DNA from: an uncultured Bacteroidia bacterium
GTDB lineage: Bacteria > Bacteroidota > Bacteroidia > Bacteroidales > Prolixibacteraceae
Direction: 5' to 3'
Length of the DNA: 64,000 nt
Assembly (NCBI GenBank): GCA_903905505.1
Contig: CAIVGL010000022.1
Location: forward strand, 128,761-192,760
The position numbers and the translations under genes are program-made. The notes under the pieces are model-generated. The model was not told the origin of the DNA. It was given only the letters and a program-made list of their open reading frames with translations, and did no database searches. This document shows, in pieces, positions 6,584 through 14,791 of this stretch. How positions within the stretch are numbered: the first letter of the stretch is position 1; the number at the start of each line of letters is the position of its first letter.

Positions 6584-7180
6584 ATGCCTGTAATTCGAAC
6601 CGATACTGTAATCCGCGATCAGCACTTGCTTGATGGTATAGCCGCCGGAGATCCTGGAGCTTTTGAGCAACTTATGATGTGTTATGTGCAGTCAATTCAT
6701 GGATTAATTCTTCCTATTGTTCGGACCAATGCAGATGCCGCTTTACTAACTCAGGAGACCTTTACTAAGGTTTTTGTAAATATTCGTCAATACAATCCGA
6801 ACTATTCCTTTAGCTCGTGGCTTTATCGTATCGCGCATAACCACGCCATTGATTTTCTAAGACGGAAAAAATTCGCTGATCAACTATTTGTCTCGTTTGA
6901 ATCTGCCGCTCAGCTCGCTGATTTGGGAGCCCAAAATGATTCCCCCAATCCAGAGGAGGTCTATATTAAGCAAGAGAAGGCTTTCATTCTTCGTAAAATA
7001 ATAGCTGGGCTCCATGCAAAATATCGAATACCTCTTGAGATGCGCTATTTTAAAGAATACACCTATCCGGAGATGGCCTCCGAATTACAACTGCCTATTG
7101 GAACGATAAAAGTTCGCTTATGCCGATCGCGCAAATTGCTTCATGAGATGCTGCTCAAGAATAATATTACTTGGTCTTAA
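6584..7180 (+). CDS. ECF-type RNA polymerase sigma factor
   Basis: A sigma-70 family protein of 198 residues from ATG 6584 (an upstream TTG at 6554 is in frame but less likely). Region 2 includes FSSWLYRIAHNHAIDFLRRKK, which binds core polymerase and the -10 element. Region 4 is a helix-turn-helix (YPEMASELQLPIGTIKVRLCRSRKLL) for the -35 element. Region 3 is absent, as in ECF sigma factors. No anti-sigma gene follows; rsmG starts 11 bases after the stop, so co-transcription is likely. A palindrome lies upstream. Confidence 0.9.
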   Translation: MPVIRTDTVIRDQHLLDGIAAGDPGAFEQLMMCYVQSIHGLILPIVRTNADAALLTQETFTKVFVNIRQYNPNYSFSSWLYRIAHNHAIDFLRRKKFADQLFVSFESAAQLADLGAQNDSPNPEEVYIKQEKAFILRKIIAGLHAKYRIPLEMRYFKEYTYPEMASELQLPIGTIKVRLCRSRKLLHEMLLKNNITWS

Positions 7181-7191
7181 CGAATAATATT

Positions 7192-7827
7192 ATGACACAA
7201 AGGTTAGAGATCGTACTGAAATATTTTCCTCTGTTAACGGAGGATCAAATCTTGAAATTTACTCTCTTATCGCCTCAATATCGTTATTGGACAAGTCTTG
7301 TAAAGGTTTTTCCCGAAAAGGATTTTGAGACATTCCATGAGCATCAGGTCCTTCACTCCTTGGCTATAGCGAAGGTTGTCTCCTTCCCGCCAGGATCAAC
7401 AATTCTGGATGTGGGAACGGGAGGTGGTTTCCCAGGAATTCCATTGGCTATCTTGTTTCCTGAATGCAACTTTACACTAATCGATTTTATGCATAAACGG
7501 ATTAAAGTGGTGCAGTCTGTCATTGATTCCATCGGATTAAAAAATACCTGCGCTATTCATGGTAAAATTGAAGATTATTTTGAGCAATTTGATTTTGTGG
7601 TTTCTCGCGCGGTGAAAGAGTTTCCAATCTTTGTTGGATTAGTTCAAAAGAATTTTGATTTAAAATTGTTATCGAAGAATTTAAATGGCATCCTCTATTT
7701 AAAAGGGGGCAACTTCGAGGATGAATTGGCCAATTTCGATGGGCGGATTAGGGTCTACGAGATTTCCGATTTTTTTATGGAGAGCTATTTTCAAGCCAAG
7801 AAAATCATCTATTTAACAATGGCTTAA
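7192..7827 (+). CDS. rsmG: 16S rRNA (guanine-527-N7) methyltransferase RsmG
   Basis: Methylates N7 of G527 in 16S rRNA; loss gives low-level streptomycin resistance in known bacteria. The protein is 211 residues from ATG 7192. Starting at the in-frame TTG 7171 would overlap the sigma-factor gene, so it was not chosen. The SAM-binding motif LDVGTGGGFPGIPLAI lies at 72-87, followed by LIDFMHKRIKVVQ and VVSRAVKEF, all typical of RsmG (formerly GidB). Confidence 0.95.
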   Translation: MTQRLEIVLKYFPLLTEDQILKFTLLSPQYRYWTSLVKVFPEKDFETFHEHQVLHSLAIAKVVSFPPGSTILDVGTGGGFPGIPLAILFPECNFTLIDFMHKRIKVVQSVIDSIGLKNTCAIHGKIEDYFEQFDFVVSRAVKEFPIFVGLVQKNFDLKLLSKNLNGILYLKGGNFEDELANFDGRIRVYEISDFFMESYFQAKKIIYLTMA

Positions 7828-7957
7828 ACTTTATAGACGTATAACATTACAATGTGGATTATTATGCTTAACTTGAGTAACATTTATTTTAATGCTCTCA
7901 AGCATAGCTAGTACCCAGTAAGCGTAATATATTTTATGAAAAATGGGGGGGGGTAAA

Positions 7958-9409
7958 ATGAAAACTGAGGAGGAAATTCTGCCTACGGGTAAGGACTTAT
8001 TGTCTATTGAAGATGCCGCTTTAACGAAACATCTCTTAGAACATGAAGTAGAGCGGTTGTCCGAACTGCTTCATGAAACGGAGCAGAAATTGCTTGTTTC
8101 ACATAAAGAGATTCGTCATCAAGCAGCTGAACGGCTCAAACTATCAGCTGAACTTCTCCTGATCAATAAAGAACGAACTGCTCAAGCTGAGATCGATCTT
8201 CAGCATTTGGCTGATCTTACAACTTCAAAGGAGACGGTGGAATTGCAGAGAGATAAGATCATGTACATGACAGTCTTGGCAGCAAAAAATCTTGAAAGCA
8301 AGATGTTGGAATTGAAATACTATCATGTGTTGGATAATATTGGATTTGCTATATTAATTCATCAGGATGGCTCTATTGTCTATTCGAATAGGATTGCAAT
8401 TGAAGTCTTTAAAGGTAGTCAAGCGAACGATTTACAGGGAAATCCGATCTCCTCACGTTTTCACAAAGATTATCAGCAGGTTCTGCAGCAGAGGTTTACC
8501 GAATTAGTTGAGAAGGCCTTATTTTCAAGTGCCATTGATGTGAAGTGCATTAGGCTGAATGGTGAAATCTTTGAAGCAGAGGTTCAAAATAGTTTTACGA
8601 TATACAAAGATAAGCCGGCAATTATTACACAACTGATCGAGACGACTGCTCGAAAATTAAGGAGGAAAGCCATCGCGGATAAAAGTGAGGATGTTCATAA
8701 GTTGATCGTCGCCCGGGATAAGTTCTTCGCAATCATTGCGCATGATCTAAGAGGGCCATTAGGGGGATTTATGGCTCTGGCAGAGGTTTTAGCCGATAGT
8801 ACCTATGAATTACCTGAAGAAGAGAAGAGACAAATGATTGCAGAGATGGTCGTTTCGTCACGAAATACCTTCAATCTATTGGAAAGTTTGCTCGAGTGGG
8901 CAAAAATGGATTTAAACCTGGTCGATTTTAATCCCTCAGTTCTAAATGTTCAATACCTATGCCTAAACACATATTCTATTTTAGAGGAGTCCGTGAAGGC
9001 TAAATCGCTTGAATTCAAGATCGATATACCAGAGGATATTATGGTTTATGCTGATCCGGATATGCTCCAATCCATATTTCGCAACCTGATTTCAAATGCC
9101 ATTAAATTTACCCACGATAATGGATGTGTTTCCCTTTATTGCAAGCAAGTAAATTCCAATAAAATTGAAATTTTTGTTGAGGATACAGGCATTGGCATGT
9201 CAAATAAAATTTGCGAAAATCTTTTTGACTTGACTTCAAAGGTTAAACGACTAGGAACTAATGGCGAGAAGAGTACTGGTTTGGGAATCCATTTGTGTAA
9301 ACAATTTATTGAAAAGAATGGGGGGGAATTCAACGTTAAATCGATCGAAAACCAAGGATCTATATTTTCATTTACACTTCCTAAAGCTCATTCTAAATTA
9401 AAGCAATAG
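7958..9409 (+). CDS. PAS-domain sensor histidine kinase
   Basis: A cytoplasmic-looking sensor kinase without membrane segments, 483 residues from ATG 7958. The first 110 residues form a probable coiled coil rich in Leu, Glu and His. A PAS domain follows (about 120-230, LDNIGFAILIHQDGSIVYSNR). The HisKA H-box is FFAIIAHDLRGPLGG with phospho-acceptor His262. The ATPase domain has N-box (RNLISNAIKF), G1 (DTGIGMS) and G2 (STGLGIHLCKQF). ATG 7943 is in frame but would translate a poly-G run. No response regulator is adjacent, so its partner is elsewhere. Confidence 0.85.
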   Translation: MKTEEEILPTGKDLLSIEDAALTKHLLEHEVERLSELLHETEQKLLVSHKEIRHQAAERLKLSAELLLINKERTAQAEIDLQHLADLTTSKETVELQRDKIMYMTVLAAKNLESKMLELKYYHVLDNIGFAILIHQDGSIVYSNRIAIEVFKGSQANDLQGNPISSRFHKDYQQVLQQRFTELVEKALFSSAIDVKCIRLNGEIFEAEVQNSFTIYKDKPAIITQLIETTARKLRRKAIADKSEDVHKLIVARDKFFAIIAHDLRGPLGGFMALAEVLADSTYELPEEEKRQMIAEMVVSSRNTFNLLESLLEWAKMDLNLVDFNPSVLNVQYLCLNTYSILEESVKAKSLEFKIDIPEDIMVYADPDMLQSIFRNLISNAIKFTHDNGCVSLYCKQVNSNKIEIFVEDTGIGMSNKICENLFDLTSKVKRLGTNGEKSTGLGIHLCKQFIEKNGGEFNVKSIENQGSIFSFTLPKAHSKLKQ

Positions 9410-9475
9410 ACTTTGGAGCAATCCCAGCTAAATGATCTGTAATTAATTGTTATTTTTACGTCTTAGAGATATTCG

Positions 9476-10399
9476 ATGGGGCGTAAGTGGATTGTTTATG
9501 GTGCATTATTTATGGCAATGGTTTTTTGGTCATTGTCGTTTGTTTGGATAAAAGAGGCTTATCTTGCTTATGGTCCATTGACAACCGTCTTTTTTCGATT
9601 GACCATCGCTTCCGTAATTATGGTGACTTATGGCCTTGTCCGAGGAAATTTAGCCAAGATTAAACCGAAAGATTATCGCATTTTTTTCCTTCTCGCCTTT
9701 TTTGAGCCATTTCTCTATTTTTTAGGAGAGAGTTTTGGATTGAAATATGTCTCCAGTACCATGGGAGCGATCATCATTGCAACAATCCCCTTGTTTTCGC
9801 CAATTGCAGCCTCCCGTTTTCATGGCGAGAAACTCTCTTTACGTATCTTTCTAGGAATTATACTTAGTTTTATTGGTGTAGGGATTGTTGTCTTTGATGA
9901 TTCCGTTAATTTTATCGTCTCCCCTTTAGGGATTGCGCTAGAGTTTTTGGCTGTCTTCTCAGCGATCTCCTATACGGTAATCTTAAAGGATTTGGCACTT
10001 CAATACAATGTTACCACGATCATAACGGTCCAGAATCTGATCGGTATTGTTTTATTTCTCCCCTTGTGGCTTATCTTTGAGTTTAAACAGAGTGTGAACA
10101 CCCCATTTAATCCAGAGGCATTTTTAGCCATTGCAGAACTGGCACTTTTTGCTTCATGCTTCTCGTTTATTCTTTATACCTATAGTTTAAAAAAGATTGG
10201 AATGAATAGGGCTAATCTTTTCATTAATCTTATTCCTGTATTGACAGCAATTTTCGCTTGGTATTTTCTTAGTGAACCTCTAGGAGTTCGAAAATTAATT
10301 GGCATCTCAGTAGTTATTGCCGGATTATTAATTGCTCAACTAAAAATGAAATCTTTTATTGCCAGATTGGTATCAATTCAACAAGATGGAGGCAGATAG
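9476..10399 (+). CDS. EamA/DMT-family permease
   Basis: An inner-membrane transporter of 307 residues with about ten hydrophobic segments arranged as two EamA repeats (FWSLSFVWIKEAY near the start; NLFINLIPVLTAIFAWYF in the second repeat). The drug/metabolite transporter superfamily exports amino acids, nucleosides or other small metabolites; the substrate cannot be told. Its 3' end overlaps the next gene by 14 bases, suggesting translational coupling. Confidence 0.85.
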   Translation: MGRKWIVYGALFMAMVFWSLSFVWIKEAYLAYGPLTTVFFRLTIASVIMVTYGLVRGNLAKIKPKDYRIFFLLAFFEPFLYFLGESFGLKYVSSTMGAIIIATIPLFSPIAASRFHGEKLSLRIFLGIILSFIGVGIVVFDDSVNFIVSPLGIALEFLAVFSAISYTVILKDLALQYNVTTIITVQNLIGIVLFLPLWLIFEFKQSVNTPFNPEAFLAIAELALFASCFSFILYTYSLKKIGMNRANLFINLIPVLTAIFAWYFLSEPLGVRKLIGISVVIAGLLIAQLKMKSFIARLVSIQQDGGR

Positions 10400-10877
10400 T
10401 AAAAATGTAAAAGCCCTTGCAAGGCAGAATCAAGAAGAGACGACCACTTTCTTCAATAAGCTAAAGCGTAAAAAGCCGAAACAGCTAGACGATATTACAC
10501 ATCGGCTGCACGATCAGGTGTCTGAGAAGTTTAATTGCCTGTTGTGCGCCAATTGTTGCAAGACAATAAGTCCCATTGTTACCCTCAAGGACATTGAGCG
10601 CATTGCCCATAAGCAGAAGATGAAAGAGGTCGATTTTATTGCGAAATACCTTCACATGGACGAAGATAATTTCTATGTATTTAATCAAACCCCTTGTCCA
10701 TTTTTGGGTTCCGATAATTACTGCATGATCTACGAATATCGGCCTAAAGCCTGTCGTGAATATCCGCATACCGATCGTCGTCGATTTTATCAGCTTCTTG
10801 ATCTAACCATGCATAATCGCGAATTATGCCCAATCGTTTATGAGGTGGTGGAACAATTAAAGAAAAAGGATCTTTAG
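10386..10877 (+). CDS. YkgJ-family cysteine-cluster protein
   Basis: A 163-residue protein of the YkgJ (zinc/iron-chelating) family. The characteristic cysteines are Cys51-x2-Cys54-x2-Cys57-Cys58 (CLLCANCC), then Cys104 (CPF), Cys113 and Cys123 (RPKACREYP). Such proteins are thought to bind a metal or an Fe-S cluster, and their role is unknown. ATG 10386 lies inside the end of the EamA gene; starting further upstream at 10359 is not needed to include the conserved region. Confidence 0.8.
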   Translation: MEADSKNVKALARQNQEETTTFFNKLKRKKPKQLDDITHRLHDQVSEKFNCLLCANCCKTISPIVTLKDIERIAHKQKMKEVDFIAKYLHMDEDNFYVFNQTPCPFLGSDNYCMIYEYRPKACREYPHTDRRRFYQLLDLTMHNRELCPIVYEVVEQLKKKDL

Positions 10878-10902
10878 AGAAGAGTTCATTTTTCTTCTTT
10901 TT

Positions 10903-10988
10903 GAGCCCTCTAAATCTCCCCAAAGGGGAGACTTTTGGCCAGCAATTTAGGCCTTGCCCCCCCTCCTTGAGAGGGGTAGGGGGAGGTC
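10903..10988. repeat. G/C-rich interspersed repeat with hairpins
   Basis: The stretch contains CTCCCCAAAGGGGAG (10916-10930), a perfect 6-bp hairpin, and a second C-rich/G-rich pair (CCCCCCTCC...GGGGTAGGGGGAGG). Its composition stands out from the A/T-rich surroundings. From memory, elements with this TCTCCCC...GGGGAGA plus GTAGGGGGAGG pattern are scattered through many Bacteroidota genomes. Only one copy is in the window, so repetition is inferred. Confidence 0.55.
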
Positions 10989-11051
10989 CAGAAAGAGAAT
11001 AAATAATTACGACATTATATTGTTCTTTTTACTTAGTTAATGTCTAATCAG

Positions 11052-11059
11052 TATCTTTG
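11052..11059 (+). promoter_or_regulatory. -7 box upstream of cmk
   Basis: TATCTTTG matches TAnnTTTG, 20 bases before the cmk start. No clear -33 TTTG is found at 19-21 bases. It would drive cmk and ispH. Confidence 0.45.
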
Positions 11060-11079
11060 TTTCTAATCAGTTCAGAACA

Positions 11080-11772
11080 ATGTCAGATAAAGTCAAAAAA
11101 TTAATCATTGCAATCGATGGGCATTCGTCCTGCGGGAAGAGTACCGTAGCTCGGCAGATTGCACAGGAGCTGAATTATATCTTTATCGACAGTGGTGCGA
11201 TGTATCGTGCCGTGACCCTTTATTGCTTGCGTAATCAAATTATTGTTGAGGGAGTTGTTGATTTGCCTAAGCTATTGGCCGCTCTCGAAAATATAAAGGT
11301 TTATTTTAAGTCTAATCCGTTAACCGGTCAGAACGATATTTGGCTGAATGAGGAGAATGTGGAAGAGGAGATTCGTCTTCTTCAGGTATCGCAAAATGTT
11401 AGTCCGATTGCTGCTGTAGCAGAAGTCCGACGTTTGCTAGTCTCGCTGCAGCATGAGATGGGAAAGTCTAAAGGTATTGTGATGGATGGTCGTGATATTG
11501 GAACGGTCGTATTTCCGAATGCAGACTTAAAGATTTTTATGACTGCTGATCCAAAAGTTAGAGCCCAGCGACGCTACGATGAGCTTATGGCGAAGGGTGA
11601 ACAGGTCTCTTTCGAAGAGATTATGACTAATATTGTTGAGCGCGATCGGTATGATGAGACCCGTGAAGTGAGTCCGCTACGAAAAGCAGACGACGCCATT
11701 GTGTTGGATAATAGCTTGATGACACGGGAAGAACAGCTGGTTTGGATTTTTGATAAGGTCAGTAAAATTTAA
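11080..11772 (+). CDS. cmk: Cytidylate kinase
   Basis: Phosphorylates CMP and dCMP with ATP in pyrimidine nucleotide recycling. At 230 residues it is the normal length. P-loop GHSSCGKST is at 14-22, followed by IDSGAMYRAVTLY for CMP binding, the MDGRDIGTVVFPNADLKIFM segment and RRYDE. It lies 11 bases ahead of ispH, an arrangement consistent with one transcript. Confidence 0.95.
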   Translation: MSDKVKKLIIAIDGHSSCGKSTVARQIAQELNYIFIDSGAMYRAVTLYCLRNQIIVEGVVDLPKLLAALENIKVYFKSNPLTGQNDIWLNEENVEEEIRLLQVSQNVSPIAAVAEVRRLLVSLQHEMGKSKGIVMDGRDIGTVVFPNADLKIFMTADPKVRAQRRYDELMAKGEQVSFEEIMTNIVERDRYDETREVSPLRKADDAIVLDNSLMTREEQLVWIFDKVSKI

Positions 11773-11783
11773 AACTCAAGTAC

Positions 11784-12644
11784 ATGATTGTCGCTATTGA
11801 TAAAAATTCGGGATTTTGCTTTGGCGTAGAAAATGCGGTCAAGAAGGCAGAAGAGATGCTTCTTCAGTCAGGTGCGCTATTTTGTCTTGGCGATATTGTG
11901 CATAACGAGGTTGAAGTGGAACGTCTTGACAAATTAGGGCTTACCACGATTGATCACGATCGTTATTTTACTTTGCACGATGAGACTGTTTTGATCCGTG
12001 CACATGGTGAGCCACCTTCCACCTATGAATATGCAGAAAAGAATAATATTCAACTCATTGATGCCACTTGTCCGATTGTGTTGAAGTTGCAACAGCGAAT
12101 TCGCAAAGATTATTTATCGATTATTCCTGAGCCAATGCAAGTGGTTATCTATGGGAAACCTGGGCATGCCGAGGTGAATGGTCTTGTGGGGCAGACTGCT
12201 GGAGATGCGATTGTGGTAGAGCACCCAGCGGAATTAGAAAAGATTGATTTTTCTCATCCTATCGCACTCTATGCTCAAACAACAAAAGATCTGGATGGGT
12301 TTCAGATTTTAGAGAAGGAGATTAAGAAGCGAGCTAATGGAAAGCTAGTGGAGGTTAACGATACTATTTGCAGGCAAGTATCCAATCGGATTCCTGGCAT
12401 ACGTGATTTTGCAGGCAAGCATGAGCTTGTGCTTTTTGTAAGCGGGAAGAAAAGCTCAAACGGTAAATTACTCTTTGAGACTTGTCAAGAGACAAATTCA
12501 AACAGTAAGTTTATAGCGAGCTTGGGTGAGATCGACCAAGCTTGGTTTAAGGGGGTTAATTCCGTAGGGATTTGTGGTGCGACCTCTACCCCGAAGAAAC
12601 TTTTAGAAGATGTGGCCCATCATGTTGAGGGGCTAGTTTGCTGA
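11784..12644 (+). CDS. ispH: 4-hydroxy-3-methylbut-2-enyl diphosphate reductase
   Basis: Last enzyme of the MEP isoprenoid pathway; a [4Fe-4S] protein that makes isopentenyl and dimethylallyl diphosphate. The protein is 286 residues. Cluster cysteines are visible at Cys12 (GFCFGV), Cys96 (ATCPIV) and Cys196 (TICRQVSNR), matching the spacing of the E. coli enzyme. IRAHGE and GATSTPKKLLEDV are also typical. It follows cmk closely. Confidence 0.95.
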   Translation: MIVAIDKNSGFCFGVENAVKKAEEMLLQSGALFCLGDIVHNEVEVERLDKLGLTTIDHDRYFTLHDETVLIRAHGEPPSTYEYAEKNNIQLIDATCPIVLKLQQRIRKDYLSIIPEPMQVVIYGKPGHAEVNGLVGQTAGDAIVVEHPAELEKIDFSHPIALYAQTTKDLDGFQILEKEIKKRANGKLVEVNDTICRQVSNRIPGIRDFAGKHELVLFVSGKKSSNGKLLFETCQETNSNSKFIASLGEIDQAWFKGVNSVGICGATSTPKKLLEDVAHHVEGLVC

Positions 12645-12694
12645 AATTTGAAGTAAATTTAATGATAAGGTACCAATACTTCATGTTTCTCTGC

Positions 12695-12702
12695 TAATTT
12701 TG
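12695..12702 (+). promoter_or_regulatory. -7 box upstream of pfkA
   Basis: TAATTTTG fits TAnnTTTG and ends 20 bases before ATG 12723. Its position argues against the in-frame GTG at 12702 as the start codon. No good -33 element is seen. Confidence 0.45.
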
Positions 12703-12722
12703 TGATTATTAAAATAGAACTT

Positions 12723-13745
12723 ATGAATACAAAAAATATTATCCACATGCCTCACGATTACGACGACAGTCCGATAAAAAGGATTGGTGTCTTAACCTCT
12801 GGAGGCGATGCTCCCGGAATGAATGCAGCTGTTAGAGCCGTGACTCGGACGGCCATTTTTTATGGCCGGGAGGTTGTTGGAATATTTCATGGCTATAAAG
12901 GACTGATAGAAAATAATTTAAGATCGCTGGAATCTGGCGATGTGAGTAATATCATTCAGTTAGGAGGCACGATACTAAAGACTGCTCGAAGCATTGAATT
13001 TCGCACATCTGAAGGTCGCCAAAAAGCCTATGAGAATCTTAAAAATGCACAGATAGATGCGTTAATTGTTATTGGTGGTGATGGTACTTTTACCGGTGCG
13101 AGTATTTTTGCCAAGGAATTTGGCATTCCAATAGTCGGTATTCCAGGCACGATAGATAATGATCTTTTTGGAACCGATTACACGGTCGGTTATGATACTG
13201 CTTTAAATACAATTATCGAAGCTGTCGATAAAATTCGGGATACTGCAACGGCGCACGAGCGTCTATTCTTTATTGAGGTGATGGGCCGTGATGCTGGGTT
13301 TCTTGCTCTAAATGGTGGAATTGCATCTGGCGCTGAGGCGGTGCTTATTCCAGAGACCGATACTGATCTTACAACGTTGGAAAGCCTGATCAAATCGGGT
13401 TACCGTCGCAATAAAAATTCCTCTATTGTATTGGTTGCTGAAGGCGAAAAGGCGGGTGGTGCCTTTAGTATTGCTCGGCAAGTGGAGAAGGATTATCCCC
13501 AGTATGATGTGCGGGTAACTGTTCTTGGTCATATTCAGCGAGGAGGCTCTCCAACCGCCTCCGATCGTATTTTGGCTAGCCGATTAGGTCTTGCTGCTGT
13601 TGAAACATTACTTGATGATCAACAGAGCGTGATGGTAGGAATTGAGAATGACGAAATCTCACTGGTTCCATTCAATAAGGCCATCAAACAAGACAAAGAG
13701 ATGAATCGTAAATTGTATGATTCAATTCGGATTTTATCCTCTTAG
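12723..13745 (+). CDS. pfkA: ATP-dependent 6-phosphofructokinase
   Basis: Commits fructose-6-phosphate to glycolysis. The protein is 340 residues from ATG 12723. ATP-binding and catalytic motifs are in order: [21 protein letters not shown], then [20 protein letters not shown] with the catalytic aspartate region, [14 protein letters not shown] and [15 protein letters not shown]. It belongs to the usual bacterial group-A type. It is the last housekeeping gene before the glycan island. Confidence 0.95.
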   Translation: MNTKNIIHMPHDYDDSPIKRIGVLTSGGDAPGMNAAVRAVTRTAIFYGREVVGIFHGYKGLIENNLRSLESGDVSNIIQLGGTILKTARSIEFRTSEGRQKAYENLKNAQIDALIVIGGDGTFTGASIFAKEFGIPIVGIPGTIDNDLFGTDYTVGYDTALNTIIEAVDKIRDTATAHERLFFIEVMGRDAGFLALNGGIASGAEAVLIPETDTDLTTLESLIKSGYRRNKNSSIVLVAEGEKAGGAFSIARQVEKDYPQYDVRVTVLGHIQRGGSPTASDRILASRLGLAAVETLLDDQQSVMVGIENDEISLVPFNKAIKQDKEMNRKLYDSIRILSS

Positions 13746-13817
13746 GTCATTCCACATCTTTCGTTTTAGTTGTGAACGTTAATTTACTATAATTCTCGTT
13801 TTTTGACCGGCAATTCT

Positions 13818-13848
13818 TTTGATAGTTCGGGGTATTCTTTTACATTTG
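13818..13848 (+). promoter_or_regulatory. Promoter of the plus-strand glycan operon
   Basis: TTTG (13818-13821) and TACATTTG (13841-13848) are separated by exactly 19 bases, matching the Bacteroides consensus TTTG-N19-TAnnTTTG. It is the only place in the window where I find both elements at the right distance. The predicted transcript has a leader of about 100 bases before the DUF1080 lipoprotein gene, and it can read the following ten tightly packed genes. Confidence 0.75.
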
Positions 13849-13952
13849 AAGCATAGTAAAACTTGATAATTTTCAAGAAAAGAGTTGTTTCATATTCTTG
13901 ATTTTAAGCTTTTACTTACCGAACTTTAAATGTAACCATTCATAACCTAACG

Positions 13953-14756
13953 ATGAAAAGATTACGCCTAAATGCCTTTTGTTTTGGTGCCATTTTATTG
14001 GCATTAGTCTCTTGTAATCAGTCGAATACAAAAAAAGAAAATTGGATTCAATTGTTTAATGGGAAAGATCTTAGCGATTGGAATATTAAAATTAAAGGTT
14101 CCCCTCTAAACGAGAATTTCAAGAATACCTTCCGTGTTGAAGATGGTTTATTGAAAGTTAGGTATGATCAGTATGAGAAATTTGATGGTCATTTTGGACA
14201 TATCTTTTATAAAAAAGCCTATTCTCATTATAAAATTAGGGTAGAATATCGGTTTGTTGGAGATCAATTAACTGGTGGCCCAGGGTGGGCTTATCGCAAT
14301 AGCGGTATTATGTTACATGGTCAGAGCCCCGAAAGTATTGAGCTAGATCAAGATTTTCCGGTTTCTATTGAGGTTCAACTTTTGGGTGGAAATGGGAAAG
14401 ATGAACGGTCGACCCTTAATGTGTGTACCCCCGGAACAAACATTGTTTTAACTGGTTCATTATGGACGACCCATTGCACCAATTCAATTTCCAAAACCTA
14501 TCATGGCGATCAATGGGTAACCGCTGAGGTGGAGGTTCAAGGTGATTCGTTAATCCGTCATACCATGGAGGGTAAAACGGTATTGCAATATACCAAGCCT
14601 CAGCTTGATCCGACTGAGAAATATTATGCGAATCTTCTTCCTGCCAATGGCAACATATTGCTAAGTAAAGGGACGATCTCCTTGCAGTCGGAGAGCCATT
14701 CAATAGATTTTCGTAAAGTCGAACTATTAGACCTTGACACTCAGAATTTGAAGTAG
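13953..14756 (+). CDS. DUF1080 lipoprotein (3-keto-disaccharide hydrolase-like fold)
   Basis: A 267-residue lipoprotein: the signal peptide ends at LVSC, so Cys23 or so would be lipidated. The DUF1080 jelly-roll domain shows LFNGKDLSDWNIKI near the start, then FGHIFYKKAYSHYKIRVEYRF-like strands, NSGIMLHGQ and SIEVQLLGG. Some DUF1080 proteins are known to cleave 3-keto-glycosides made by partner dehydrogenases; others may simply bind sugars. It is the first gene of the plus-strand operon; a second DUF1080 gene sits at 52134-52883. Confidence 0.8.
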   Translation: MKRLRLNAFCFGAILLALVSCNQSNTKKENWIQLFNGKDLSDWNIKIKGSPLNENFKNTFRVEDGLLKVRYDQYEKFDGHFGHIFYKKAYSHYKIRVEYRFVGDQLTGGPGWAYRNSGIMLHGQSPESIELDQDFPVSIEVQLLGGNGKDERSTLNVCTPGTNIVLTGSLWTTHCTNSISKTYHGDQWVTAEVEVQGDSLIRHTMEGKTVLQYTKPQLDPTEKYYANLLPANGNILLSKGTISLQSESHSIDFRKVELLDLDTQNLK

Positions 14757-14791
14757 TGCTTGCCTAAGAATATAACCCTAACCTATATTTT

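Noticed and set aside
7828..7942. Terminator after rsmG
   Set aside because: ATGCTT...AAGCAT arms are present but interrupted and lack a T-run, so the call is too weak.
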